Assembly: GCA_903909375.1 (NCBI GenBank)
Contig: CAIVVM010000005.1
Location: 62,001 to 126,000 of the forward strand
DNA: 64,000 nucleotides
Source: an uncultured Alphaproteobacteria bacterium
Lineage (GTDB): Bacteria > Pseudomonadota > Alphaproteobacteria > Caulobacterales > Caulobacteraceae
Direction: 5' to 3'
A model generated the notes under the pieces. The model worked only from the letters and a program-made list of their open reading frames with translations. It did not search any database and had not been told where the DNA came from. How positions within the stretch are numbered: the first letter of the stretch is position 1; each line of letters starts with the position of its first letter. Shown in pieces: positions 7,935 to 16,566 of this stretch. Both the position numbers and the translations under genes were made by a program.

Positions 7935-9319
7935 CGCCGGTGGGCCTTGGCCGACCCTCTCTGGCGCGGCGGCTTGTGCTGCTTGCGGTCGGCTGGAGCT
8001 TTGCAGCCCTGGTCGTCACGGCTGTTGTGCTGGCGCTCCTGTTCCAGCAGGCGGCCCTGCGCCGCTTTGAACAGACGCTTGGCGTTCTGGTGGACAATCT
8101 GATCGCGGGATCCACCTACGAAGGTGGCGCGCTGGTCGCGCCGGCATTCACCGACGCGCGGGCGCTCCGGGCCTATTCCGGGCTCTACTGGACCATCGCC
8201 GAACCTACGAAGGAAGGTCGCCTACTGACCGCGACACCCGCACGATCGCGCTCGCTCTGGGATGCCGAGCTGCGTCCGCCAGAGGATCTGCTACAGCGGG
8301 TAAGGGCCAATCCGGGACGACTGGTGACTTTCGATGCCGCCGGACCGCAGCCGGGCGAGCGCCTGCGCGGGGTTGCGCGGATCGCCACGATCGATGGCCA
8401 TGAGTCCGTATTCCTGGCCGCGGAGGATCGCGCGCCGATTGACCGGGACGTGCGCAACTTCGTCGCGGCGACTGCGCTGTCGTTCGTGGTTCTGGGCGGA
8501 GGATTGATCCTGGCCGTCTTCGCCCAGGTGCGCATTGGGCTGCGCCCTCTCTTCCGGCTGCAGGGCGAGGTGGCGGCAGTTCGGGGCGGCAAGGCCGATC
8601 GGGTGCAGGAAGCCTATCCAACCGAACTGGAGCCGCTGGCCCAGGAATTGAACGCGCTGGTCCTGCATAACCAGGAGACGGTGGAGCGACAGCGCACCCA
8701 CGTCGGCAACCTGGCCCACGCCCTGAAAACCCCGATCTCGGTGATGATCACCGAGGCCGGCCAGCGGCCCGGCCCTCTGGCCGACGTGGTGACCCATCAG
8801 GCTGAAGTCATGCGACAGCAGGTCGACCATCACCTTCGCCGCGCCCGCGCCGCCGCCCGCGCCCAGGGTCCGGGTGAACGCACCTCGGTGGCCGAGGTGC
8901 TGGATGAACTCTCGCGCACGCTGGAACGCATCTTCCAGGCCAAGGGTGTGATCATCGACTGGGACGCGCCTGACGACCTCTGGTTCGCCGGCGAACGGCA
9001 GGACCTGCTGGAGATCGCGGGCAACGCGATGGAAAATGCCGGCAAGTTTGGACGCCGCAGGGTCAGGGTCCGCGCCGATGGGGCTGGCGTCGGATTACTG
9101 CGGCTGGTGATCGAGGATGACGGCCCGGGATTATCGCCTGATCAACGCGAGGAAGTCATCCAGCGTGGCGCGCGGCTGGATGAGAGTGCGCCGGGCTCCG
9201 GCCTCGGCCTGTCGATCATCGACGAACTGGTCCGCGCCTATCGTGGATCGTTGACGCTGGGCGCTTCGCCGCTGGGCGGTCTGTCCGTAGCGATCAATTT
9301 GCCGCGCGCGCAAGCCTGA
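7931..9319 (+). CDS. Sensor histidine kinase (FeuQ/PhoQ-like)
   Basis: 462 residues starting at GTG 7931, overlapping the regulator stop (GTGA). A first membrane segment (about residues 14-38) and a second (about 178-198) bracket a ~140-residue periplasmic sensor region. A HAMP-like linker follows (RIGLRPLFRLQGEVAAVRGGKADRV), then the dimerisation/phosphoacceptor region with NLAHALKTPISVMI (His near 262) and a HATPase_c domain with N box NAMENAGKF, G1 DDGPGL and G2 GSGLGLSI. The periplasmic part has no recognised ligand motif; in PhoQ-type kinases this region senses cations or peptides. Confidence 0.92.
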   Translation: MTPVGLGRPSLARRLVLLAVGWSFAALVVTAVVLALLFQQAALRRFEQTLGVLVDNLIAGSTYEGGALVAPAFTDARALRAYSGLYWTIAEPTKEGRLLTATPARSRSLWDAELRPPEDLLQRVRANPGRLVTFDAAGPQPGERLRGVARIATIDGHESVFLAAEDRAPIDRDVRNFVAATALSFVVLGGGLILAVFAQVRIGLRPLFRLQGEVAAVRGGKADRVQEAYPTELEPLAQELNALVLHNQETVERQRTHVGNLAHALKTPISVMITEAGQRPGPLADVVTHQAEVMRQQVDHHLRRARAAARAQGPGERTSVAEVLDELSRTLERIFQAKGVIIDWDAPDDLWFAGERQDLLEIAGNAMENAGKFGRRRVRVRADGAGVGLLRLVIEDDGPGLSPDQREEVIQRGARLDESAPGSGLGLSIIDELVRAYRGSLTLGASPLGGLSVAINLPRAQA

Positions 9320-9395
9320 TCTCATCTTTTACGCACAATCTTAACTCTGCCAGCGCCAACCTGCCGACGGCGCAATCCCAGGGGTCTTTATCGCC

Positions 9396-10781
9396 ATGCC
9401 AGCGCTCGCAGCCCGGAAGATTGCGATTGTCGGGCATCTCGTTGAAAGATCGGCTGATCGTGTCCTGTCGAGCCTCAGCAAGGCATTGGCCGAGACGGTC
9501 GACGACAGCGCCCTGGGCGACGTCCGCAAGCTGGTTGAGGCCGAAGTCGCCGAGCGCCAGTTTCGCAACGCCGTGATGGAGCCACTGGCGCCGATGTTCG
9601 TCGGCGGAGCGCATGACCCCCGCAAGCTGACATTTCCCCTGGCGGCGTTTGCACTGATCTGGCGTGGACTGCGAAGTGTCGCCGGAGTCGAACTGGACGA
9701 GATCCGGCAGATGGCGGATGCAGACCCGCCGCACCCCGGAGTGTCTGCACGTTACGACCGTCTGGTCGAAACCACCGCTTCGGGATTGCGAGCACGCGCC
9801 AACCCTGACTTTGCGGCGGCGGCCGAACTTTGTGACCAGGCTCGCCCCGATGGTGCGAAGGAACTGCTGGCCTGCATGGACATAGCCGCCGTGGTTCGCC
9901 GCGCGGCCGTCAAGCTGCCGATGTGGATTGCGCACCCGGGCAGCGAGAGCAGACTGCCCGCACGTCTGGCCTACAACGATGCTTTGGCCGTCAGTAAAGG
10001 CGCGGGGCAGTACTATTTTCAGATGATCGCCGCCCAGCTGGATCAACGCTGGATGGTGCTCAGGATCATTTCGGCGGTCATGGAAAAGCCTAGCGAGCGC
10101 TATCTGGTAGATTCCGGACTGGCGGGTTTCACCGAGGACGTGCTGGACGAGGTCGATGAGGCCCTGACCCTGATCCGCGCCTTTGATCCGGAGGCAGGCC
10201 CCGAGGCGGGATATGCGGCCGCGCTTCTAGCGGAGTTGGCGGTTCGTCAGATCGTGGAAATTGAAACCAATGTCGCGCTAAACCGCAGTCGCGGCTGGGG
10301 TCGGCGGGTACACAGGCAGCGTCTGGGTCTGGCGAGCGCCGTCGAAGCTCGCCTTCGTGAAGCGGATGTCGCCGTCATTGCGGCATTGCCCATGCACGAG
10401 ATCAAACAGTACGGCGTCCGCCGCACGGCGCCGCGTCTGTCGTCCGAGCCCGAGGTCGCCTGCGTACGCCGCGCCGAGACCCTGCTGTCCTTCAGCGCGG
10501 GCCTGCGCTCGGCCGTGAACTATGGTGGTTTCTCGGCCGCGCGGGGCGCGCTGGTGGAAAAGCTCAGCGCTGTTCTCGAGCTCTATGTGGACGAGACGGT
10601 CCAGCAAATCCGTCTGGACCAAACGCATGAGTCGGATGAGACGGACTGCGCGGAGGCTTTCCTTGAAGTCGCTGCCCGGTTCAGCGATCTGGTCGTGGGG
10701 GAAAAGGCGGGCGAACTTGTCCGCCGTCGCGCGCAGGTTGCCCGGTATCACGAATCCCAAATCGTCTTCATCGCCGATTAG
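9396..10781 (+). CDS. Conserved-looking cytoplasmic protein of unknown function, 461 residues
   Basis: I do not recognise the family. The reading frame is convincing: codon bias matches its neighbours, and an ATG is followed by MPALAARKIAIVGHLVERSAD. No signal peptide or membrane helix is visible. The protein is largely alpha-helical, with long Ala/Leu/Arg/Glu-rich stretches and a Glu-rich segment near residue 410 (DQTHESDETDCAEAFLEVAARF). No nucleotide-binding or metal motif was seen. It ends 41 bases before ccmI and lies on the same strand, so it may be cotranscribed, but a link to cytochrome c maturation is speculation. Confidence 0.8.
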   Translation: MPALAARKIAIVGHLVERSADRVLSSLSKALAETVDDSALGDVRKLVEAEVAERQFRNAVMEPLAPMFVGGAHDPRKLTFPLAAFALIWRGLRSVAGVELDEIRQMADADPPHPGVSARYDRLVETTASGLRARANPDFAAAAELCDQARPDGAKELLACMDIAAVVRRAAVKLPMWIAHPGSESRLPARLAYNDALAVSKGAGQYYFQMIAAQLDQRWMVLRIISAVMEKPSERYLVDSGLAGFTEDVLDEVDEALTLIRAFDPEAGPEAGYAAALLAELAVRQIVEIETNVALNRSRGWGRRVHRQRLGLASAVEARLREADVAVIAALPMHEIKQYGVRRTAPRLSSEPEVACVRRAETLLSFSAGLRSAVNYGGFSAARGALVEKLSAVLELYVDETVQQIRLDQTHESDETDCAEAFLEVAARFSDLVVGEKAGELVRRRAQVARYHESQIVFIAD

Positions 10782-10822
10782 CCCTCTCGCACCGGTCGTG
10801 CCTTTCAGCTACATGGCTGGTT

Positions 10823-11902
10823 ATGTTCCTTTTCTGGGTCGTGGCAGGGTTCCTCGCCGCCGCAGCGGCGGGGTTGATGCTGTTGCGTGCGGCGCGTTCA
10901 GCGTCGCCGGCCGGCGCTGCGGATCCGGCGCAGGTCCTCTACAGGCGACAGCTTTCCGAGATCGATGACCTGGTGGATCGCGGCCTGATGGGCGAGGGCG
11001 AGCGCAAGGGCGCTCACGCCGAAGCCGGCCGCCGACTGCTGGCCGCCGCCGAGACTCCGGCCGAAACCTGGACCGAGGACCCGCGGGCGCGGGGTCTGGT
11101 GCTGTTGGCCGCTGCTGCTGCCCCGGCCCTGGCTCTTGGGCTTTATCTTGCGATTGGCGCGCCGGGCTTGCGCGATCAGCCATATGCCGGCCGACTTGAG
11201 GCCTGGCGCAAGTCCGATCTGAATACCCTGACACCACCGGAAATCGCCGCCGTCCTGCGGCAGGCTGTAAAAGAGCGACCATCAGAGGCCGAGGGCTATC
11301 GCCTGCTCGGCCTGGCCGAAGATGCCTCACAGAATCCCGTCGCCGCACTGCAGGCGCTGCGCCGGGCCTCGGAGCTCGCGCCGGAGCGGGCGGATATCTG
11401 GCGGATGCTGGGTCAGGCGGCTTTCGCTGCGGCGGGCGGCAAGATGGAGGGTGAGGCCGTCATGGCCTTCACCCGGGTTCTGGCGCTGGAACCCGGCGAT
11501 CCCGCCGCACGGTTCTACCTCGCGCAGGGCAAGGCGGAGGCCGGACAAACGACCGCGGCTCTGGCGGATATGCGTGCACTGCTGGCCGACATGCCCCAGG
11601 GCGCCGAGGGCCGCGAGGCCGTTCAGGCCCGGATCGCCAGTCTTGAAGGCAAGCCCGCCCCGATCACCGGCGACCCGCAGGAACTGGCGATGATCAAGGG
11701 CATGGTGTCCAGCCTGGCGTCGAAGCTGAAAGCCAATCCGGACGACCCTGATGGGTGGGTGCGTCTGGTGCGGGCCTATGCCGTGCTGGGTGACATCGCC
11801 CAGCGGGACAGTGCCTATGCCAGCGCTCGGGCGCGCTATGCGCAGACGCCTGCCGTACTGCAACAGCTGGACGCGGCCGCCCGCGCGGAGCCCATGAGAT
11901 GA
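10823..11902 (+). CDS. ccmI: Cytochrome c maturation protein CcmI (CycH)
   Basis: 359 residues. Two membrane helices (about residues 1-24, FLFWVVAGFLAAAAAGLMLL, and about 90-112) flank a cytoplasmic loop with LYRRQLSEIDDLVDRGLM, typical of CcmI. The periplasmic C-terminal part contains TPR units (EAEGYRLLGLAEDASQNPVAALQALRRA, DIWRMLGQAAFAA). CcmI holds apocytochrome c for the CcmF/H heme ligase. Its stop overlaps the ccmE start by 4 bases and it opens the ccmIEFH operon, the arrangement called cycHJKL in alphaproteobacteria. Confidence 0.92.
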   Translation: MFLFWVVAGFLAAAAAGLMLLRAARSASPAGAADPAQVLYRRQLSEIDDLVDRGLMGEGERKGAHAEAGRRLLAAAETPAETWTEDPRARGLVLLAAAAAPALALGLYLAIGAPGLRDQPYAGRLEAWRKSDLNTLTPPEIAAVLRQAVKERPSEAEGYRLLGLAEDASQNPVAALQALRRASELAPERADIWRMLGQAAFAAAGGKMEGEAVMAFTRVLALEPGDPAARFYLAQGKAEAGQTTAALADMRALLADMPQGAEGREAVQARIASLEGKPAPITGDPQELAMIKGMVSSLASKLKANPDDPDGWVRLVRAYAVLGDIAQRDSAYASARARYAQTPAVLQQLDAAARAEPMR

Positions 11903-12417
11903 CCCTGCTTCCGAAGTCCCGAAAGGCGCGGATGCGCCTTTTGCTGCTCTCGATCATCGCGCCTGTGGTGGCGCTGGCCGCCGGACTGGCGCTCTGGGGC
12001 ATGAGGGACTCGATCTCGTTCTTCTACACGCCCTCGCAGGCGGCCGAAGCCAAGCCCGAGCCTGGTCAGGCGATCCAGCTTGGCGGCCTCGTGGCCATGG
12101 GCTCGGTGGTCAAGCACACGGATGGGCGCGTCGAATTCACCGTTCAGGACAAGCTGGCGGCTGACCGGGTGGTCTATCAGGGCGATCTTCCGGACCTGTT
12201 TCGCGAGGGTCAGGGTATCGTGGCCGAGGGCGCCTATCAGCCGGATGGCGTCTTCAAGGCGACCCGGGTGCTGGCCAAGCACGATGAGAAGTACATGCCC
12301 AAGGAAATCGCCGAGGCGCTGAAGGAACAGGGCGAGTGGCGCGGCGATGGGGCTCCCCCGCCGGCCTATGAGGCCACGGTCAATGCGCCTGCGAAGTCGA
12401 CGGGCGGTCCCACGTGA
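11899..12417 (+). CDS. ccmE: Heme chaperone CcmE (CycJ)
   Basis: 172 residues with one N-terminal membrane anchor (about residues 14-36) and a periplasmic beta-barrel domain. The heme-attachment motif VLAKHDEKYMP lies near residues 126-136, with the His that binds heme covalently and the conserved Tyr. CcmE accepts heme exported by the CcmABCD complex and hands it to CcmF. Start and stop overlap ccmI and ccmF, so translation is coupled. The CcmABC genes are not in the window. Confidence 0.95.
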   Translation: MTLLPKSRKARMRLLLLSIIAPVVALAAGLALWGMRDSISFFYTPSQAAEAKPEPGQAIQLGGLVAMGSVVKHTDGRVEFTVQDKLAADRVVYQGDLPDLFREGQGIVAEGAYQPDGVFKATRVLAKHDEKYMPKEIAEALKEQGEWRGDGAPPPAYEATVNAPAKSTGGPT

Positions 12418-14387
12418 TCGCAGAAGCCGGATCGTTCGCGCTGATCCTGGCGCTGGCGCTGTCTATCCTGCAGGTCGTGCTGTCAGCGGCGGGGCGGATG
12501 CGCCGGTCTCCGGCGCTGGCAGGCGCGGGCGAGGGCGCGGCGCTGGCGGCGTTTGTCGCGGTGGCGATCGCCTTTGCCGCCCTGATGCATGCCTTTGTGA
12601 TCTCGGACTTCTCGGTGTCCAACGTCGCGGCCAATTCCCACACGGAAAAGCCGATGCTCTACCGTGTTGCCGGGACCTGGGGCAGCCACGAGGGCTCGAT
12701 GCTGCTGTGGTGCCTGGCGCTTACGGGCTTCGGCGCCGCGGCGGCAGGGATGGGCCAGAGCCTGCCGCGTGGCCTGCGCGCCTCGACGGTCGCGGCGCAG
12801 GGCGTACTGGGAACGTTATTCCTGGCCTACACGGTGTTTGCCTCCAATCCGCTGACGCGGCTGGCCCAGCCGCCGGCCGAGGGGCGCTCGCTCAATCCCC
12901 TGCTTCAGGACCCGGCGCTCGCGGTCCATCCGCCCTTTCTCTACTTCGGCTATGTGGGCATGTCGGTGGTCTTCTCGCTGGCCGTCGGCGCGCTGATCGA
13001 AGGCAAGATCGACGCGGCATGGGCAAAATGGGTCCGCCCCTGGACGCTGGCAGCCTGGAGCTTTCTGACCATCGGGATCACACTGGGGTCCTTCTGGGCT
13101 TATTATGAACTGGGTTGGGGCGGCTGGTGGTTCTGGGATCCGGTGGAGAACGCCAGCTTCATGCCCTGGCTGGTGGCTACCGCCCTCCTGCATTCCGCCA
13201 TCGTCACGGAAAAGCGCGGCGCGCTGGCCGGCTGGACCCTGTTCCTGGCGCTGGCGGCCTTTACGTTCTCGATGCTGGGCGCCTTCCTGGTGCGCTCCGG
13301 CGTCCTGACTTCGGTTCATGCGTTCGCGGTGGATCCGACGCGCGGTGTTCTCCTGTTGATGATCCTGGGTGTGACCTCGGGCCTGGCCTTCGCGCTTTTC
13401 GCCTGGCGCGCGCCAAAGCTTGGGCCCGGCGGCCTCTTCGCCCCCATCAGCCGTGAAAGCGCGCTGGTCCTGAACAACATACTGCTGGCGGCGGCGACGG
13501 TGACGGTGTTGCTGGGCACGCTCTATCCGCTGATCCGGGACGCCATGACCGGCGAGGCGATCTCGGTCGGCCCGCCCTACTTCAACCTGACCTTCACGCC
13601 CTTGATGGCCGCACTGCTGATCCTGCTCCCGGCGGGCCCGCTGCTGGCCTGGAAGCGGGGCGATGCGCGAGGCGTGATCCAGCGCCTGTGGCTGGCCGTG
13701 CTGATCGCGGGCGGCGCCGGCGTGCTGGCCATCGCCCTCGTCAGTCCGAAAAAGGCCTTCGGGGCCATGGGTGTCGCGCTCGGCGCGTGGCTCGTCGCCG
13801 GCGCGTTGGTGGAAATCGCAGAGCGCACCCGGCTGTTCCGGGCTACGGCCCGCGAGAGTCTGCGCCGGTTTGTGGGCCTGCCGCGCGGCGCCTGGGGCAT
13901 GACGCTGGCGCACATGGGCCTTGGCGTTTTCGTGCTCGGCGCCGTGTTCGAGACCACGTGGAAGCTGGAGACCGCCGAAGCCCTGCCGATCGGTGGCAGC
14001 CTCAACATCGGCGCCTATCACGTAACCCTGGATGATGTTCGACCGTTCGAGGGGCCGAACTTCGATGCCGACCGGGCCACGCTGACGGTCACGCGGGCCG
14101 GGAAGCCGGTCTGCACGGTCCAGCCGGAGCAGCGTCAGTTCACCACCGGCGGCCAGACCACCTCCGAAGTCGGGCTATGCTATCGCGGCGCCTCGCACAT
14201 CTATCTGGTGCTAGGCGAGCGGCGCGACGGCGAGGGAAAACCCAAGTGGCTGGTGCGCGCCTACTGGAATCCCTGGGCGTCGCTGATCTTCATCGGGCCG
14301 ACGATCATGGCGCTTGGCGGGTTCGTGTCGCTGACGGATCGCCGTCTTCGCCTGGGCGTGGGCCGACGTCGGGAGCGGGTGGCATGA
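12414..14387 (+). CDS. ccmF: Cytochrome c heme lyase subunit CcmF (CycK)
   Basis: 657 residues, full length, starting at GTG 12414 inside the ccmE stop. Many membrane helices are visible (over ten hydrophobic segments). The Trp-rich WWD heme-handling region GWGGWWFWDPVENASFMPWL is near residues 233-252. CcmF takes heme from CcmE and attaches it to the CxxCH motif of apocytochrome c in the periplasm, together with CcmH and CcmI. The last periplasmic domain precedes a final helix (ASLIFIGPTIMALGGFV). Confidence 0.96.
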   Translation: MIAEAGSFALILALALSILQVVLSAAGRMRRSPALAGAGEGAALAAFVAVAIAFAALMHAFVISDFSVSNVAANSHTEKPMLYRVAGTWGSHEGSMLLWCLALTGFGAAAAGMGQSLPRGLRASTVAAQGVLGTLFLAYTVFASNPLTRLAQPPAEGRSLNPLLQDPALAVHPPFLYFGYVGMSVVFSLAVGALIEGKIDAAWAKWVRPWTLAAWSFLTIGITLGSFWAYYELGWGGWWFWDPVENASFMPWLVATALLHSAIVTEKRGALAGWTLFLALAAFTFSMLGAFLVRSGVLTSVHAFAVDPTRGVLLLMILGVTSGLAFALFAWRAPKLGPGGLFAPISRESALVLNNILLAAATVTVLLGTLYPLIRDAMTGEAISVGPPYFNLTFTPLMAALLILLPAGPLLAWKRGDARGVIQRLWLAVLIAGGAGVLAIALVSPKKAFGAMGVALGAWLVAGALVEIAERTRLFRATARESLRRFVGLPRGAWGMTLAHMGLGVFVLGAVFETTWKLETAEALPIGGSLNIGAYHVTLDDVRPFEGPNFDADRATLTVTRAGKPVCTVQPEQRQFTTGGQTTSEVGLCYRGASHIYLVLGERRDGEGKPKWLVRAYWNPWASLIFIGPTIMALGGFVSLTDRRLRLGVGRRRERVA

Positions 14388-14836
14388 AGCGCCGCGCGCT
14401 CGTCGCCGCGTTTGCGGGCCTGCTGTGCCTGGCTGCGGCGTCCGATCCCGCCGAGCGTCTCCCCGACCCCGCCCAGGAGGCCCAGGCCCGCGCCATTTTC
14501 CGCGACGTGCGCTGTCTCGTCTGCCAGAACGAGTCCATTGATGACAGCGAGGCCGAGCTGGCCAAGGACCTGCGCAAGATCGTCCGCGAGCAGGTCGCGA
14601 CGGGCAAGACCGACAGCGAGGTCAAGACGTTTCTGATCGACCGATATGGTGAGTTCGTCCTGCTCACGCCGCAGTTTTCGTCTGGAAATCTGATGCTCTG
14701 GCTTGCGCCCTTCTTCGTCGTTCTGGCCGGGGCTGCGCTGCTACTGGTCCGACTCAGGGTCCGGCCTGCCGAGGCCGAGCTGACCCCTGCAGAGGCCGCG
14801 CAACTGAAGAAACTGCAGCGGGATGAGACACGCTGA
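14384..14836 (+). CDS. ccmH: Cytochrome c maturation protein CcmH (CycL)
   Basis: 150 residues from ATG 14384, which overlaps the ccmF stop (ATGA). An open frame extends upstream, but that part is out-of-frame ccmF sequence. A signal peptide (RRALVAAFAGLLCLAAA) is followed by the thiol motif RCLVCQNESIDDSEAELA, the CxxC that reduces apocytochrome c, and a C-terminal membrane anchor (LMLWLAPFFVVLAGAALLLV). A ccmG/dsbE gene is not adjacent, as usual for this operon in alphaproteobacteria. Confidence 0.95.
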   Translation: MKRRALVAAFAGLLCLAAASDPAERLPDPAQEAQARAIFRDVRCLVCQNESIDDSEAELAKDLRKIVREQVATGKTDSEVKTFLIDRYGEFVLLTPQFSSGNLMLWLAPFFVVLAGAALLLVRLRVRPAEAELTPAEAAQLKKLQRDETR

Positions 14837-14888
14837 CACGTTTGCGCCCAATATTGGACGTGATGCGGTGTTCAGGGTCTGTGAAAGC

Positions 14889-14905
14889 ATGGCACGGGCG
14901 TTGCA
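14889..14905 (+). promoter_or_regulatory. Near-perfect sigma-54 promoter (-24/-12) upstream of degP
   Basis: The sequence ATGGCACGGGCGTTGCA matches the RpoN consensus YTGGCACGRNNNTTGCW at every position but the first. GG at 14891-14892 and GC at 14903-14904 have the required 10-base interval. Transcription would start near 14915, giving a ~60-base leader before the degP ATG. A 10-base palindrome CCAATATTGG (14848-14857) lies just upstream, though closer than most enhancer sites. It is the only convincing match I noticed in the window. Confidence 0.7.
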
Positions 14906-14977
14906 CTTCAGCGCAAGCTGCCTAGGTTGTTGGAACGCATCGGCCTTCATGTGATGCGTCGAGGGAAAATCAGACGA

Positions 14978-16537
14978 ATGACGACCAAGAAGACGGGCTA
15001 CCTCCTGGGCGCGGTTGCAGGGGTTGGCGTGATGGCTGCAGCGGTGGCTGGCGCTGGCATTCAGTTGCCCTCGGCGCAGGCGCAAATGCCAGCCGGAGGG
15101 CTGATCAAGGCCTCGACCGTCCCGATCTTTGCGCCGCCTCCCGGTGCGCCGATGACCTTTGCCGACATCTTCGACCGCGTATCGCCGGCGGTGGTGTCGA
15201 TCAACGTGACCAGCCGGGCTGAAGCCCCGTCGCTGCGCCAGATTCCCGGCCTTCCTGCCCTGCCATTCGGCGGCGCACCGCGCGGGGGCCCCCAGGGCGA
15301 GGACGGCGACGGCCAGTCCGGCCCGTCGCGCCGGCCGACCCAGCAATCGGCGGGATCGGGATTCTTCATCTCGGCGGATGGCTACATCGTCACCAACAAC
15401 CACGTGATCGAGAATGCCGAGACCATCAAGGTGGTCCTGAAGGACGAGCGTGAACTTGAGGCCGAAGTCGTCGGCCGCGACGAGGCGACCGATCTGGCGG
15501 TGCTGCGGGTCAAGGGCGGTCGGGGCCCGTTCCCGTTTGTGAATTTCGAGAATGCCGCCAAGCCGCGCGTCGGCGACTGGGTGATCACGGTCGGCAACCC
15601 CTTTGGACTCGGCGGCACGGCGACGGCTGGCATCATCTCCGCCTATGGTCGCGATATCGGCGAGACATTCGTTGACTTCATCCAGATCGACGCCCCGATC
15701 AATCGGGGTAACTCGGGCGGTCCGACCTTTGACGTCTTCGGTCGGGTGATCGGGGTCAACACGGCGATCTTCTCGCCGTCGGGCGGTTCGGTCGGCATCG
15801 GGTTCGCCATTCCGGCGGACGTTGCGGACTCGGTCACCAAACAGCTGATCAACGGCGGCAAGATCCAGCGCGGCTACATCGGCGCCACGATCCAGAACTT
15901 CACGCCGGAGTCTGCCGAAGCCCTGGGCCTCGGCGACCAGAAGGGTGCGATCGTCGCCGATCTCTCGCCGGGCGGTCCGTCCATGAAGGCCGGGCTTCAG
16001 GTGGGTGATGTGGTCGTCTCGGTGAACGGCACGGCGGTCAAGAGCTCGTCGGAGCTTACCCGTCAGGTGGCCCGTGTCCGCGCCGGCGATCTCCTGCGTC
16101 TGGAAGTCATCCGCGAAGGTAAGCGGCGCATGGTGGACATCCGCTCCGGCGTCCGTCCTTCCGAGCGCGAACTGGCCGCCAACAGCAACGAGCCAGGCAG
16201 CCCCGGGGGCAGTGGCGTTGTGCCGGGCGCGCCGGGCAAGGCCTCGGTGCTCGGGATGACAGTTGGTCCGCTGGACGATGCGGCACGCAATCGGCTCAAC
16301 CTGCCTGCGGAGGTTCGCGGCGCCCTGGTCGAAACTGTCGATCAGAGTTCCGATGCGGGAACCAAGGGCCTTCGGCGGGGCGACGTGATCACACGGGTCA
16401 ACGACCGCGCCGTGGCCACTCCCGCCGATTTGACCGCCGCCGTCGACGCCGCCAAAAAGGCAGGCCGCTCCAGTGTGCTGGTGGGTGTCCTGCGCAGCGG
16501 CCGCACCGCGTTTCTGCCGATCAAGATTTCGGGGTAG
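14978..16537 (+). CDS. degP: Periplasmic serine protease/chaperone, DegP/HtrA (Do) family
   Basis: The start is taken as ATG 14978 (519 residues), with a GAGGGA ribosome binding site at 14961-14966; in-frame ATG 14954 and TTG 14927 are possible but give Arg-rich extensions. An N-terminal signal/anchor (YLLGAVAGVGVMAAAVAGAG) precedes the trypsin-like domain with the triad His142 (TNNHVIE), Asp172 (TDLAVLRV) and Ser246 (GNSGGPTF). Two PDZ domains follow (about 270-365 and 405-519). A Gly/Pro-rich loop (about 95-125) lies in the LA-loop region. It degrades or refolds damaged envelope proteins and heads a same-strand series with two-component genes and glnE. Confidence 0.93.
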   Translation: MTTKKTGYLLGAVAGVGVMAAAVAGAGIQLPSAQAQMPAGGLIKASTVPIFAPPPGAPMTFADIFDRVSPAVVSINVTSRAEAPSLRQIPGLPALPFGGAPRGGPQGEDGDGQSGPSRRPTQQSAGSGFFISADGYIVTNNHVIENAETIKVVLKDERELEAEVVGRDEATDLAVLRVKGGRGPFPFVNFENAAKPRVGDWVITVGNPFGLGGTATAGIISAYGRDIGETFVDFIQIDAPINRGNSGGPTFDVFGRVIGVNTAIFSPSGGSVGIGFAIPADVADSVTKQLINGGKIQRGYIGATIQNFTPESAEALGLGDQKGAIVADLSPGGPSMKAGLQVGDVVVSVNGTAVKSSSELTRQVARVRAGDLLRLEVIREGKRRMVDIRSGVRPSERELAANSNEPGSPGGSGVVPGAPGKASVLGMTVGPLDDAARNRLNLPAEVRGALVETVDQSSDAGTKGLRRGDVITRVNDRAVATPADLTAAVDAAKKAGRSSVLVGVLRSGRTAFLPIKISG

Positions 16538-16566
16538 TCTCCTGGCCTGACAAGGGCGGGAATCAC

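Noticed and set aside
14932-14960. GGAAC upstream of degP as an envelope-stress sigma-factor -35 box
   Set aside because: No suitable -10 element (TCTGA or CGTT-like) lies at the proper distance, while the sigma-54 match nearby is far stronger.
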